Shown here piece after piece: positions 14,615 to 21,081 of a stretch of 22,554 nucleotides of DNA. The position numbers were made by a program, and so were the translations under genes. The stretch is from a virus: the IMG/VR virus record IMGVR_UViG_3300042523_000392, positions 1-22,554 of that record; one strand, given 5' to 3'. The notes below the pieces were generated by a model. The model made no database searches. It was not told the origin of the DNA and was given only the letters and a program-made list of their open reading frames with translations. Each line of letters starts with the position of its first letter. The stretch's first letter is position 1.

Positions 14615-14632
14615 CCTCCAATACTTTGGAGG
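14615..14632 (-). promoter_or_regulatory. 7-bp perfect hairpin containing the Shine-Dalgarno of the 187-residue gene
   Basis: On the minus strand CCTCCAA, a 4-nt loop, then TTGGAGG, sit directly upstream of the ATG at 14610, with GGAGG in the 3' arm. Folding would hide the ribosome-binding site. The previous gene stops at 14638, so ribosomes finishing that gene could open the stem and couple the two. No U-run follows, so a terminator is unlikely. Confidence 0.55.
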
Positions 14633-14637
14633 TTATT

Positions 14638-14904
14638 CTACCAGTCAAGAGGCATAACGACAATTGGAGTATTTTCTCCGACCCAAGCGCCAAGGATATT
14701 AAATTCAACGAACTCCACGGCGTCTTCAAAGTCCATATTGTCACGCTCTGTCAGGATTGCAATAATCTTTTCCCAACTATAAACAGCGAGCACAGGCTCA
14801 TTGATTCTTTGTGATGTGCCAATAATGGCATCATCCAGACCATCCAGTAATAGCAGGTCGTCATGGATACTTGCGAGATGTTCGCGGATAAGGTTAGAAC
14901 TCAT
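14638..14904 (-). CDS. Conserved phage hypothetical protein (88 aa)
   Basis: The ATG at 14904 has AGGAG 7 nt upstream. The product has an acidic helical N-terminus (HLASIHDDLLLLDGLDDAII) followed by EPVLAVYSWEKIIAILTERD, NMDFEDAVEFVEFNILGAW and VGENTPIVVMPLDW. The sequence pattern D-A-I-I-G, Y-x-x-x-K-I-I, M-x-x-x-D-A-x-x-x-x-x-F-N-x-x-G-A-x-x-G-E-x-T-P is one I recognise from a family of phage hypotheticals without known function. No catalytic residues are identifiable. It probably shares a transcript with the genes downstream; an AT-rich region upstream may hold its own promoter. Confidence 0.85.
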   Translation of the reverse strand: MSSNLIREHLASIHDDLLLLDGLDDAIIGTSQRINEPVLAVYSWEKIIAILTERDNMDFEDAVEFVEFNILGAWVGENTPIVVMPLDW

Positions 14905-14937
14905 GTGATTCTCCTAATTGTGTAGTTTTTTCTTATA

Positions 14938-14958
14938 TTACTTTTTAGTTACTTTTTA
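14938..14958. repeat. Two 10-bp direct repeats (TTACTTTTTA), AT-rich spacer
   Basis: TTACTTTTTA occurs at 14938-14947 and again at 14949-14958, an 11-nt period that would face the same side of the helix. The second copy includes the stop codon of the ART-like gene. The region is very AT-rich and holds weak -10-like boxes (minus-strand TAATAT and TATAAG), so it may be a promoter/operator for the 88-residue gene. Confidence 0.45.
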
Positions 14959-15507
14959 TATAAAAGATGGACCGTTAATTCCAGTCACTTTTAAGTGTTC
15001 CTCCGGATTGTAGATGGTGACATCTGCGTCTGGACTCCACGCGGCGATACTATCGCGGTTGCCATGATAACCCCAACTTGAGAGTGTGTCAGCAACATTT
15101 TCAGTGTTCTTATTAGATTTTGCCCAGTTATGGACTGCCTGATGACCCTTACCATAATGGCTCATGTCAAAGTGACCACCGTGGTCATCTAACCATTCTT
15201 CAGGATCAGATTTACCATAGTCATGGTAATCATTCAGCGCCTGAGTAACTTGACGCTGACTCTCTAGGTGTGGGTCGTCATTAATGTCCCCATAAATACG
15301 CAATGCACGAGTTGGCTGTGTCGTGACAACATGATCACCCCATGCACGGGCATCAACCTCACGGGTAGTCATGTATGCGCCAGGAATACCTGCGATTACA
15401 TCATCACCTGAGGGTGATATACCGTGCTGAAGGATGCTCTTTACATTGTGTCCGCTGGTTCCATGGAATAGCGTTTGGTCTTTATTAATGTACTCGTGAG
15501 CAGGCAT
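14956..15507 (-). CDS. Putative ADP-ribosyltransferase-like protein (183 aa)
   Basis: The N-terminal half has the layout of ART-fold enzymes: LFHGTS (His15, NAD-binding strand), SILQHGISPS, then GAYMTTREVDARAWG with Tyr45 in the second NAD-pocket strand. A late VTIYNPEEHLKVTGI supplies a candidate catalytic Glu (169 or 170). His-Tyr-Glu is the triad of PARP/diphtheria-type ARTs. In the family, such enzymes attach ADP-ribose to proteins or nucleic acids; in phages they can modify host polymerase or act in defence/anti-defence. The middle is His/Asp-rich. Start ATG at 15507 overlaps the holin-like gene's stop (TAATG). A metabolic ART-like or inactive relative cannot be excluded. Confidence 0.75.
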   Translation of the reverse strand: MPAHEYINKDQTLFHGTSGHNVKSILQHGISPSGDDVIAGIPGAYMTTREVDARAWGDHVVTTQPTRALRIYGDINDDPHLESQRQVTQALNDYHDYGKSDPEEWLDDHGGHFDMSHYGKGHQAVHNWAKSNKNTENVADTLSSWGYHGNRDSIAAWSPDADVTIYNPEEHLKVTGINGPSFI

Positions 15508-15752
15508 TACTCCGTCTTTTCAATTTTGTCAAACACTGAGTTGATCTCTCCAGCGTCTAACTTACCATCATCAATGTATGCCCGCGCAAGTCCTTCAATA
15601 ACTGTGGACATACCACCGATACCAGCCATGAGGCAGGCTTTCCATAATGGTACACCTGCGATAGCGCCCGCTCCAACCACACCAAGTGCTGAGGCGGCAA
15701 ATACTGCCAGAATCCGCATGCTGATGGCTTTAATGTTTGTAATATCGTTCAT
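15507..15752 (-). CDS. Holin-like membrane protein (81 aa)
   Basis: The product has a basic start and two hydrophobic segments (ILAVFAASALGVVGAGAIAG, about 14-33, and PLWKACLMAGIGGMSTVIEG, about 35-54), followed by an acidic C-terminus (IDDGKLDAGEINSVFDKIEK). The pattern LAVFAASALG with ARAYIDDGKL is one I associate with putative holins of actinophages. It overlaps both neighbours as TAATG, so it belongs to the same operon as the diverged paralogue and the ART-like gene. It is one of three holin-type genes in the window; which of them controls lysis is not decided by sequence. Confidence 0.82.
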   Translation of the reverse strand: MNDITNIKAISMRILAVFAASALGVVGAGAIAGVPLWKACLMAGIGGMSTVIEGLARAYIDDGKLDAGEINSVFDKIEKTE

Positions 15753-16432
15753 TATTGGTCCTCTCCAAACAATGATTGCTGTCCCTCAATCGGTTGACCG
15801 CGCTTAGTCTTAGGCGCTTTCTCTTCCTTACCGCGTCGTACACGACCCACCAATGTGTTACGCGCCTCACGAACAACATCGGGGTGAATTGCTTCTACCC
15901 CTTCGTTTCCGTCATACTCGTGCATGTAGTTGCTAAAAAGAGGCATGACTCGCCCTGGTGGTACCGTTGCTCGCTTTGGCACATCGCGTTTGTCAACAAC
16001 ACCAAACTTTGCAAGATGGCGGACAACTCTGTGGCTGTCCCGTGTCAGAGAATGGTCAGGGATTAACGGCAAACCAGCCTCAGTGGCATCCTGGTGGGCA
16101 AGAGCCATGAGACTCATTGCCGTGGTGTTATTACCACCCATAGTTCCAGCCATCATGGACAATTTACGGTGTGCTGGTTTACCATAGTTAGCGAATAGAC
16201 GACCTTGACGGACAGTCTCTGCATTTCTATTTTTATTGTAATCCTTGGGGTAGTAAATTTTGTCTGTTGATTCTTCTTTAGTCCACTGGGTGTCATCGTG
16301 GTGTTCTACTTGAACTAACCCCAAATCTCGCTTACTATGTGGGTCAAACGCAAAATAGGTAGTTTTTGCGGGTGAACGCCTACCACCTGAATCTTGGGCT
16401 GGTGTATGGAATCTACGGTATTCAATCGGCAT
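15752..16432 (-). CDS. Diverged fifth member of the tandem paralogue family (226 aa)
   Basis: Although it starts MPIEYRRFHTPAQ rather than MTRYSR, the block from about 76 (QGRLFANYGKPAHRKLSMMA, then NTTAMSLMALAHQDATEAGL, then LIPDHSLTRDSHRVVRHLAK) aligns position by position with the central block of the four genes upstream. It ends QQSLFGEDQ, a near-perfect sliding-clamp-binding motif, and has a second Q-x-x-L-F at 76-80. The N-terminal FAFDPHSKRDLGLVQVEHH corresponds to the AHDKDG segment of its relatives. Start ATG at 16432 has TACAAT 7 nt upstream and no Shine-Dalgarno. Function is unknown. A basic patch (RVRRGKEEKAPKTKRG) precedes the C-terminal motif. Confidence 0.85.
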   Translation of the reverse strand: MPIEYRRFHTPAQDSGGRRSPAKTTYFAFDPHSKRDLGLVQVEHHDDTQWTKEESTDKIYYPKDYNKNRNAETVRQGRLFANYGKPAHRKLSMMAGTMGGNNTTAMSLMALAHQDATEAGLPLIPDHSLTRDSHRVVRHLAKFGVVDKRDVPKRATVPPGRVMPLFSNYMHEYDGNEGVEAIHPDVVREARNTLVGRVRRGKEEKAPKTKRGQPIEGQQSLFGEDQ

Positions 16433-16439
16433 ACGCCTA

Positions 16440-16445
16440 ATTGTA
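16440..16445 (-). promoter_or_regulatory. Putative -10 box (TACAAT), leaderless
   Basis: TACAAT on the minus strand ends 7 nt before the ATG at 16432; no Shine-Dalgarno is present. This suggests a separate transcript for the paralogue/holin/ART group downstream of the methyltransferase. Confidence 0.45.
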
Positions 16446-16462
16446 CTATATGTAGATACTTC

Positions 16463-17221
16463 CTATTTTTTAAGGATTACCCAAAACTCAAATGTATGCG
16501 GTGTAGTTGGGTACATTGTCTCAATAGAAAAGTTAATTAATCCAAGATCGCGCAAATCATGAATAATGTCGGTAAAACTTTCTGGAGTAAAATACCACGC
16601 ATGGTCGTTACGGAGTTCACCGTTTAAAGCCTCATATTCTTCCATTGCCTGCTTTAAGCGTTCAATACGACCTACACCAGGAAAAATAGGATTATCAGTA
16701 AATAACCCATGGTTACCAGTCCAATGTGACCCAGGATCGTTGTGAGTCATGTATAGGCGGGATTCCAGCAGGGATGACGGTGAATGCCATTTACGCTTCT
16801 CTAGGTGGGCAGAAAGGATATCAGTAATGCGAGACTGATTCATAAAGTGATCAAAGCAGTAGCGATAGTCGGGGACTAATGCAAAGTACCTACCGCCGTC
16901 ATTAAGTAACTTTTCTACCTGCTGTAGGTGACTAACGAAGTCAGGCTGGTGCTCAATCACATGACTACTCAAGACGCTATCAAATGTCTCGTTTACAACC
17001 GATAAATCAGTTGGTTCAGCGACCCAATGAATGTGGGGGATACCCTGCGTAGTAATACCCACCAACCCAGCCTGTTCATGTAACTCTTCTGTAGAGTACA
17101 CATCCACATACTTGACATGTGCTCCATGTAACAGCGGGCTGTTGAATGGGCCAATCTCCAAAGCGCTTTGTTGTGGGACTAGTGCGGCGAATTCACCGCG
17201 GTGAGTAACTTGTTGTGTCAT
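16463..17221 (-). CDS. Class I SAM-dependent methyltransferase, probably glycan-modifying (252 aa)
   Basis: The Rossmann-type core shows motif I ALEIGPFNSPLL (about 20-31), an acidic residue ending the second strand (KYVDVYS, Asp40), motif IV FDSVLSSHVIEHQPD (80-94) and LLNDGGRYFALVPD (105-118). The following YCFDHFMNQSRITDILSAH and HSPSSLLESR pattern resembles methyltransferases of polysaccharide-biosynthesis clusters more than DNA methyltransferases; no DPPY/NPPY motif is seen. I choose ATG 17221 over an upstream TTG at 17227 because TATTGT lies 6 nt before it and no Shine-Dalgarno exists. It interrupts the paralogue array. Possible roles are changing host surface sugars or a virion glycan. 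Confidence 0.88.
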   Translation of the reverse strand: MTQQVTHRGEFAALVPQQSALEIGPFNSPLLHGAHVKYVDVYSTEELHEQAGLVGITTQGIPHIHWVAEPTDLSVVNETFDSVLSSHVIEHQPDFVSHLQQVEKLLNDGGRYFALVPDYRYCFDHFMNQSRITDILSAHLEKRKWHSPSSLLESRLYMTHNDPGSHWTGNHGLFTDNPIFPGVGRIERLKQAMEEYEALNGELRNDHAWYFTPESFTDIIHDLRDLGLINFSIETMYPTTPHTFEFWVILKK

Positions 17222-17227
17222 ACACAA

Positions 17228-17233
17228 ACAATA
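17228..17233 (-). promoter_or_regulatory. Putative -10 box (TATTGT), leaderless
   Basis: TATTGT (TANNNT type) ends 6 nt before the methyltransferase ATG. It is weaker than the other boxes in this window and rests mainly on spacing and absence of a ribosome-binding site. Confidence 0.3.
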
Positions 17234-17237
17234 GCAG

Positions 17238-17969
17238 TTATTCGTCCCACAGGCTCAGTTGTGTATGTTGTTTACCCTTTTTAGAACTTCCGAGTAGGTC
17301 TCGTATACGGGTACGAGCGGCGGGTACTCGGGAAGATAAATCCTCTAAAGCATCCGATCCATGTGTATAAGCACCCATATGTCTATTAGCCAATACTGAT
17401 CCACTGTTCCAAAATGTGTGACTATTCATCACATCTCCTGCGGTTCTACCTTTTGGCATATCCTCAGAAGGAATATGACCCTCTGCGTGTAAACGGTCAA
17501 CTAGGGCACCGCTATGGGCAGACAGGTTTTTATCTGGTACCACATTTTTACCAATAGCCTCAGTAGAAGCATTATTAGCAATACCAATTAAATTCATAGC
17601 AGAAGTCTTACCAGCAAGGCTGTTCTCTGAATACAGTCCAGTTACTACTCTTTTTGCAGGAACATTCCTGTGACCAAACATAACTAACTGCTCACCAGGC
17701 TCTGCATAACGAGTGTAAGGAGTGATATCCAAATTACTTTCATTAACTGGAGTGTCCGTATGCGTCATTTCATCATCCACCACAGGTTTTCCTGTGTGGA
17801 AGTTGCTTTCTTGGGTGGCACTAACCTCTGGATGATGTTGTACAACTAATCTTGAGATAGCATCACCATCTTTATTGTGTGCTAAGTACTCCAAATATGC
17901 ATCATCAGGATTACTTTCTTTATCTGATACATCATATTCTCTATTTACAACGCGCGAATACCTAGTCAT
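17238..17969 (-). CDS. Tandem paralogue family member D (243 aa), unknown function
   Basis: The fourth copy in transcription order starts MTRYSR, with an N-terminal block YLAHNKDGDAISRLVVQHH (about 28-46), a variable acidic linker, then the conserved centre PGEQLVMFGHRNVPAKRVV, LYSENSLAGKTSAMNLIGI, ANNASTEAIGKNVVPDKN, LSAHSGALVDRLHAEGHIP, and a C-terminal helix SSRVPAARTRIRDLLG. It ends TQLSLWDE, close to the bacterial clamp-binding consensus QLSLF. Start ATG at 17969 overlaps the previous stop by 4 nt (ATGA). No enzyme signature or membrane segment is seen. A replication, repair or host-takeover role is possible; a virion role is not excluded. Confidence 0.87.
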   Translation of the reverse strand: MTRYSRVVNREYDVSDKESNPDDAYLEYLAHNKDGDAISRLVVQHHPEVSATQESNFHTGKPVVDDEMTHTDTPVNESNLDITPYTRYAEPGEQLVMFGHRNVPAKRVVTGLYSENSLAGKTSAMNLIGIANNASTEAIGKNVVPDKNLSAHSGALVDRLHAEGHIPSEDMPKGRTAGDVMNSHTFWNSGSVLANRHMGAYTHGSDALEDLSSRVPAARTRIRDLLGSSKKGKQHTQLSLWDE

Positions 17970-18718
17970 TCAAACCCCTCTAACTGGAGTTGTTCAGATT
18001 TAGGCTCTGCATTAAGATTTGGTGCAGATCGCCCCATCGCTTGACGAATACGAGCCTTTGCATGAGGCAATCGTGAGTTTAAGTCTTGGCTCGGGGTCTG
18101 GTTACTGTGGGGATAACGATCAAGTTTGTTTTCTGCATAATTAAAAGTAATACCGTTATCAAATACCCTTCCTGGCATATCCTCAGCAGAAATAGCACCA
18201 GATTTATGTAACTTATCAACTAATGACTTACTACGCGTAGAAAGATTGCTAGATGGTTGTAAAGACCTACCAGTTGTAGTTGTAGAGGCAATATCAGCCA
18301 TACCCACCAAGTTCATAGCGGCTGTCTTACCAGACAAACTGTCACGAGCGTATAACTCATGCACCTGAGATCGTGCTGGTCTGTGGTAAGTTCCAAACAT
18401 TACTAATTGCTCCCCTGACTGAGCGGGGCGAGTTAAACCATCTTGCCAATCAAGGGCAGTATCATCATGTGCCCTCTGACCATCAGCAATTGGTGTAGTT
18501 TCGGCTAATCCTGTGTTTGCATTACGACCATAGATATCCATGGCTGTACTGGTATGACCTGGGTCATGTGCAATAACAGCCATGGCAATGGCTTTACCAG
18601 ACTTGTCATGTGCGAAGTACTGATCCATCCCACCATAACTATCACCCTGTGGCACATAGTCGGATGATCTACCCTGCTCTTTATCACTGGGTGGTACATA
18701 ACGAGAATAGCGAGTCAT
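17966..18718 (-). CDS. Tandem paralogue family member C (250 aa), unknown function
   Basis: This member begins MTRYSRYVPPSDKEQGRSSD, then YFAHDKSGKAIAMAVIAHD, a variable middle, and the conserved block SGEQLVMFGTYHRPARSQV, LYARDSLSGKTAAMNLVGM, ADIASTTTTGRSLQPSSN, LSTRSKSLVDKLHKSGAIS. It ends with LPHAKARIRQAMGRSAPNLN and EQLQLEGFE. The last 40 residues are very similar to those of member A, suggesting recent duplication or gene conversion. The start at 18718 overlaps the previous stop by 4 nt. The N-terminal AHD-x-x-G segment may form a beta hairpin. No known domain was recognised. Confidence 0.87.
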   Translation of the reverse strand: MTRYSRYVPPSDKEQGRSSDYVPQGDSYGGMDQYFAHDKSGKAIAMAVIAHDPGHTSTAMDIYGRNANTGLAETTPIADGQRAHDDTALDWQDGLTRPAQSGEQLVMFGTYHRPARSQVHELYARDSLSGKTAAMNLVGMADIASTTTTGRSLQPSSNLSTRSKSLVDKLHKSGAISAEDMPGRVFDNGITFNYAENKLDRYPHSNQTPSQDLNSRLPHAKARIRQAMGRSAPNLNAEPKSEQLQLEGFE

Positions 18719-19497
18719 TCAAAGCCCTCTAACTGGAGTTGCTCATTCTTAGTCTTAGTCTTAGGACCTTTACCCATTACCTCACGAATATGAGCACGGG
18801 CGGCAGGTACTCGTTCTGTTAAATCTTGGTAACCCTCATGCGATCCATAATCTTCATCTTCTAATATTTTATTAGAATGCCAAAAATCATTTTTATTACT
18901 ATATTTTGGATCAAATTGGAAAGACTTATCAACCGCACCGGACTCAACTAGCCTATTAACTAATGCACCACTGTGGCTAGAAAGATCACGAGATGGTTGT
19001 AGGTGTCTACCAATTCTGGCTTTACTTGCGATGTCAGCCATGCCTAGAAGTGTCATAGCGGCTGTCTTACCAGCCATACTGTCTTTGGAATGCAACAGAC
19101 TAACTGAACTACGAGGTGGTTCGTAGTTATGCCCAAACATAACTAACTGTTCACCAGACTCAGCGGGTCGCGTAAAGCCCCTATCCCATCGTGGGGCATT
19201 ATTACCGTTGTCTGGTGTAATTCCTGAATCATGGGTTCTTTCATTATCAATAATGTCACGGTCAGGGTCTTCCTGAATATTTCTATATTGATCAGTAGAG
19301 TCTGAATATCGTGTACGGGTGGTATCTAAGGATGTGTAACCCTGTACCGACATTCCGGCAATGGCTTTTCCATCTTTATCATGCGCTAAATATCTATGGG
19401 TCCTCTGCTCATGATAATCATGTTCTGGGTCTGGGTTTGAAAAGTCATGCTGAGGATAACCTGGCATACCAGAAATAACTCGTGAGTACCTAGTCAT
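18715..19497 (-). CDS. Tandem paralogue family member B (260 aa), unknown function
   Basis: It starts MTRYSRVISGMPGYPQHDFS, with YLAHDKDGKAIAGMSVQGY, a variable polar linker (about 55-115), then SGEQLVMFGHNYEPPRSSV, LHSKDSMAGKTAAMTLLGM, ADIASKARIGRHLQPSRD, LSSHSGALVNRLVESGAV, then a divergent insert and RVPAARAHIREVMGKG, ending EQLQLEGFE. The central and terminal parts are the family signature. Start ATG at 19497 forms an ATGA overlap with member A. The ED-P motif after GAI, present in A, C and D, is replaced by DKSFQFDPK, so this region is free to vary. Confidence 0.87.
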   Translation of the reverse strand: MTRYSRVISGMPGYPQHDFSNPDPEHDYHEQRTHRYLAHDKDGKAIAGMSVQGYTSLDTTRTRYSDSTDQYRNIQEDPDRDIIDNERTHDSGITPDNGNNAPRWDRGFTRPAESGEQLVMFGHNYEPPRSSVSLLHSKDSMAGKTAAMTLLGMADIASKARIGRHLQPSRDLSSHSGALVNRLVESGAVDKSFQFDPKYSNKNDFWHSNKILEDEDYGSHEGYQDLTERVPAARAHIREVMGKGPKTKTKNEQLQLEGFE

Positions 19498-20405
19498 TCA
19501 AAACCCTCCAGTTGTAACTGTTCGTTCTTAGGCTCAGTATTAAGAGTTGGTACTGAGCGTCCTAAGATTTGGCGAATACGAGCCTTTGCATGCGGTAGGC
19601 GATGATTAAGGTTAATAAGTTCACCATTGTCAAATTTACTTGTATGTTGGGTATCTAAAACTCGTGCGGCATCAGAAAAATCCATGTCGTTACCTTGAAT
19701 TAATTTATCAGGTAAATCTTCCTCAGGAATAGCACCTTTTTTATGTAACTTTTTAACTAAACCTAAACTATGCTCTGACAAGTTATCATCAGGCATTAAG
19801 CCACGACCAAGGGCATCCCTAGATGCATTATCAGCCATACCAAGGATATTCATAGTCGCAAGTTTGCCAGCCGTACTATCTCGGGCATATAAACTCGTTA
19901 TCTGTCTACGAGTAGGCTTATGCTCTATACCAAACATTACTAATTGCTCACCGGGTTTTGCGGGACGAGTGTTAGTCCCATCATGAAAGTAATCGTCTTT
20001 ACCAGGAACTGGCTTAGATTTAGCATCTGTGCGTTCTAAATCAACAATAGGTGTTTGCGCTACATGCACAAAATCACCAGGTGAAGGCATTGGGCGACCA
20101 GGGGGGTTATTTACCACCCTACGGTGAGGAGGGACTAGGTGCTCTAGGTGGTTCGGGGGCTGGCGCACTTGTCTCGTGGGAGCAGTCATGCGAGTGAATG
20201 TCTGACCGTGCGTTTGCGCTACTTGGGCATATACCAGAGAGTTACCATCACGGTCATGTGCCATGTAATCAATAATTCTTCTACGGCGATCTGGTATGTC
20301 CTCGTTACCGCCTACATAGTCATGAGACAGGGCAGTGTAACTACCGGGAGTATCAGGAGATATGCGCGAATACCTAATTGCATCTTCTTTTTTGTCTTTT
20401 GCCAT
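19494..20405 (-). CDS. Tandem paralogue family member A (303 aa), first gene of the array
   Basis: The longest member has a charged extension (MAKDKKEDAIRYSRISPD) in place of MTRYSR, then YMAHDRDGNSLVYAQVAQT, a Pro/Arg-rich insert (about 75-130; LEHLVPPHRRVVNNPPGRP), and the family block PGEQLVMFGIEHKPTRRQI, LYARDSTAGKLATMNILGM, ADNASRDALGRGLMPDDN, LSEHSLGLVKKLHKKGAIP. It ends LPHAKARIRQILGRSVP and EQLQLEGFE. The ATG at 20405 has TAAAAT 6 nt upstream and no Shine-Dalgarno, so a leaderless transcript probably drives the whole four-gene array. Function is unknown. Confidence 0.87.
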   Translation of the reverse strand: MAKDKKEDAIRYSRISPDTPGSYTALSHDYVGGNEDIPDRRRRIIDYMAHDRDGNSLVYAQVAQTHGQTFTRMTAPTRQVRQPPNHLEHLVPPHRRVVNNPPGRPMPSPGDFVHVAQTPIVDLERTDAKSKPVPGKDDYFHDGTNTRPAKPGEQLVMFGIEHKPTRRQITSLYARDSTAGKLATMNILGMADNASRDALGRGLMPDDNLSEHSLGLVKKLHKKGAIPEEDLPDKLIQGNDMDFSDAARVLDTQHTSKFDNGELINLNHRLPHAKARIRQILGRSVPTLNTEPKNEQLQLEGFE

Positions 20406-20411
20406 AGAACT

Positions 20412-20417
20412 ATTTTA
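20412..20417 (-). promoter_or_regulatory. Putative -10 box (TGTAAAAT) for the paralogue operon, leaderless
   Basis: TAAAAT on the minus strand, preceded by TG, ends 6 nt before the ATG of the first paralogue. The same TGTAAAATA occurs before the genes at 13998 and 21790, supporting a shared promoter class. Confidence 0.5.
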
Positions 20418-20427
20418 CATTAAATAG

Positions 20428-20556
20428 TTAGTAGATGCCCTCACAACAGGCGTCTCTTTGCCCACAATCAACGCACTTATAGTGTGCATGCTCAGGACGC
20501 AATTCTCCGCCACAATAGACACACTGTGTGGAGGTATCGCATTTATCATCAGACAT
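20428..20556 (-). CDS. 42-residue zinc-ribbon protein
   Basis: The frame runs from ATG at 20556 to TAA at 20428-20430. The product has two CxxC knuckles (CVYC and CVDC) separated by GGELRPEHAHYK, then GQRDACCEGIY, so it should bind one zinc as a ribbon. EHAHYKC with CGQRD-CCEG is a pattern I recall from conserved small phage proteins of unknown role. No strong Shine-Dalgarno precedes it. Ribbons this small often bind nucleic acid or a partner protein. Confidence 0.75.
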   Translation of the reverse strand: MSDDKCDTSTQCVYCGGELRPEHAHYKCVDCGQRDACCEGIY

Positions 20557-20590
20557 AATTAAGCGGCAAATTTTTACTACTCCGCGGAAG

Positions 20591-20607
20591 GATTAGTAAC
20601 CCTAATC
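20591..20607 (-). terminator. Weak hairpin after the 143-residue gene
   Basis: GATTAG and CTAATC form a 6-bp stem with a 5-nt loop right at the stop codon. The stem is AT-rich and followed by no clean U-run, so termination would be weak; it may be chance. Confidence 0.25.
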
Positions 20608-21037
20608 AGCCCGTGTAATCGGCACGGTTTTTGTAAGCCTCGCGGATATCCTCACGGCTGTACGACTCGTCCGTGTCGCCAGCATCACGGTTCTGGCGGT
20701 ACTCGCGGAGCATATCCTCTGCGTCGTATTCATCAACAGAGTCAGTGATGAACTTGCTGTTGCGCTGGCGCATGGGGCTGGCGATAGAGTGCGACATACG
20801 GAACTCGTCCTCAGCCTCACCTTCGTCATACTGGTCTGCATGATCCATCCGTGAGTCTTCCAAGTAACCACCAAGTACACGACTGAGGCGGGTAAGGTCA
20901 GAACGACCACGGAAACTACGGTTCTCGTTAGGGAACTGTTCGGACATATGCGCTGGTTTCTTGGCGATTGCCTTCTTCAGCGGTGCAGACTTTGCCTCAG
21001 CGGCAATCTTTCCTGCCATTGATTTTTTCATAGCCAT
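20606..21037 (-). CDS. Hypothetical protein with basic N-terminus and acidic C-terminus (143 aa)
   Basis: The ATG at 21037 has a good AAGGAG, and a TATAAT box lies about 30 nt upstream. The N-terminal 30 residues are Lys/Ala-rich (MAMKKSMAGKIAAEAKSAPL, KKAIAKKPA), resembling a histone-like or nucleic-acid-binding tail. The rest is rich in Asp, Glu, Arg, Tyr and Ser (YLEDSRMDHADQYDEGEAED; YSREDIREAYKNRADYTG) and probably helical or disordered. No domain was recognised. Such a polarity could suit a DNA mimic, a scaffold or a packaging factor, none of which is proven. Confidence 0.78.
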   Translation of the reverse strand: MAMKKSMAGKIAAEAKSAPLKKAIAKKPAHMSEQFPNENRSFRGRSDLTRLSRVLGGYLEDSRMDHADQYDEGEAEDEFRMSHSIASPMRQRNSKFITDSVDEYDAEDMLREYRQNRDAGDTDESYSREDIREAYKNRADYTG

Positions 21038-21066
21038 GGGAGACTCCTTATCGGGTAATGCTTACT

Positions 21067-21081
21067 ATTATATATCAGAAT
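21067..21081 (-). promoter_or_regulatory. Putative promoter: ATTCTGATATATAAT
   Basis: This 15-mer is identical to one before the gene starting at 22240 and contains a consensus TATAAT (21067-21072). It lies between the stop of the ParB-like gene and the Shine-Dalgarno of the 143-residue gene, giving a short leader of about 22 nt. Confidence 0.55.

Noticed and set aside
17222-17227. TTG start for the methyltransferase
   Set aside because: The nearby ATG at 17221 is a better codon and fits the -10 spacing.
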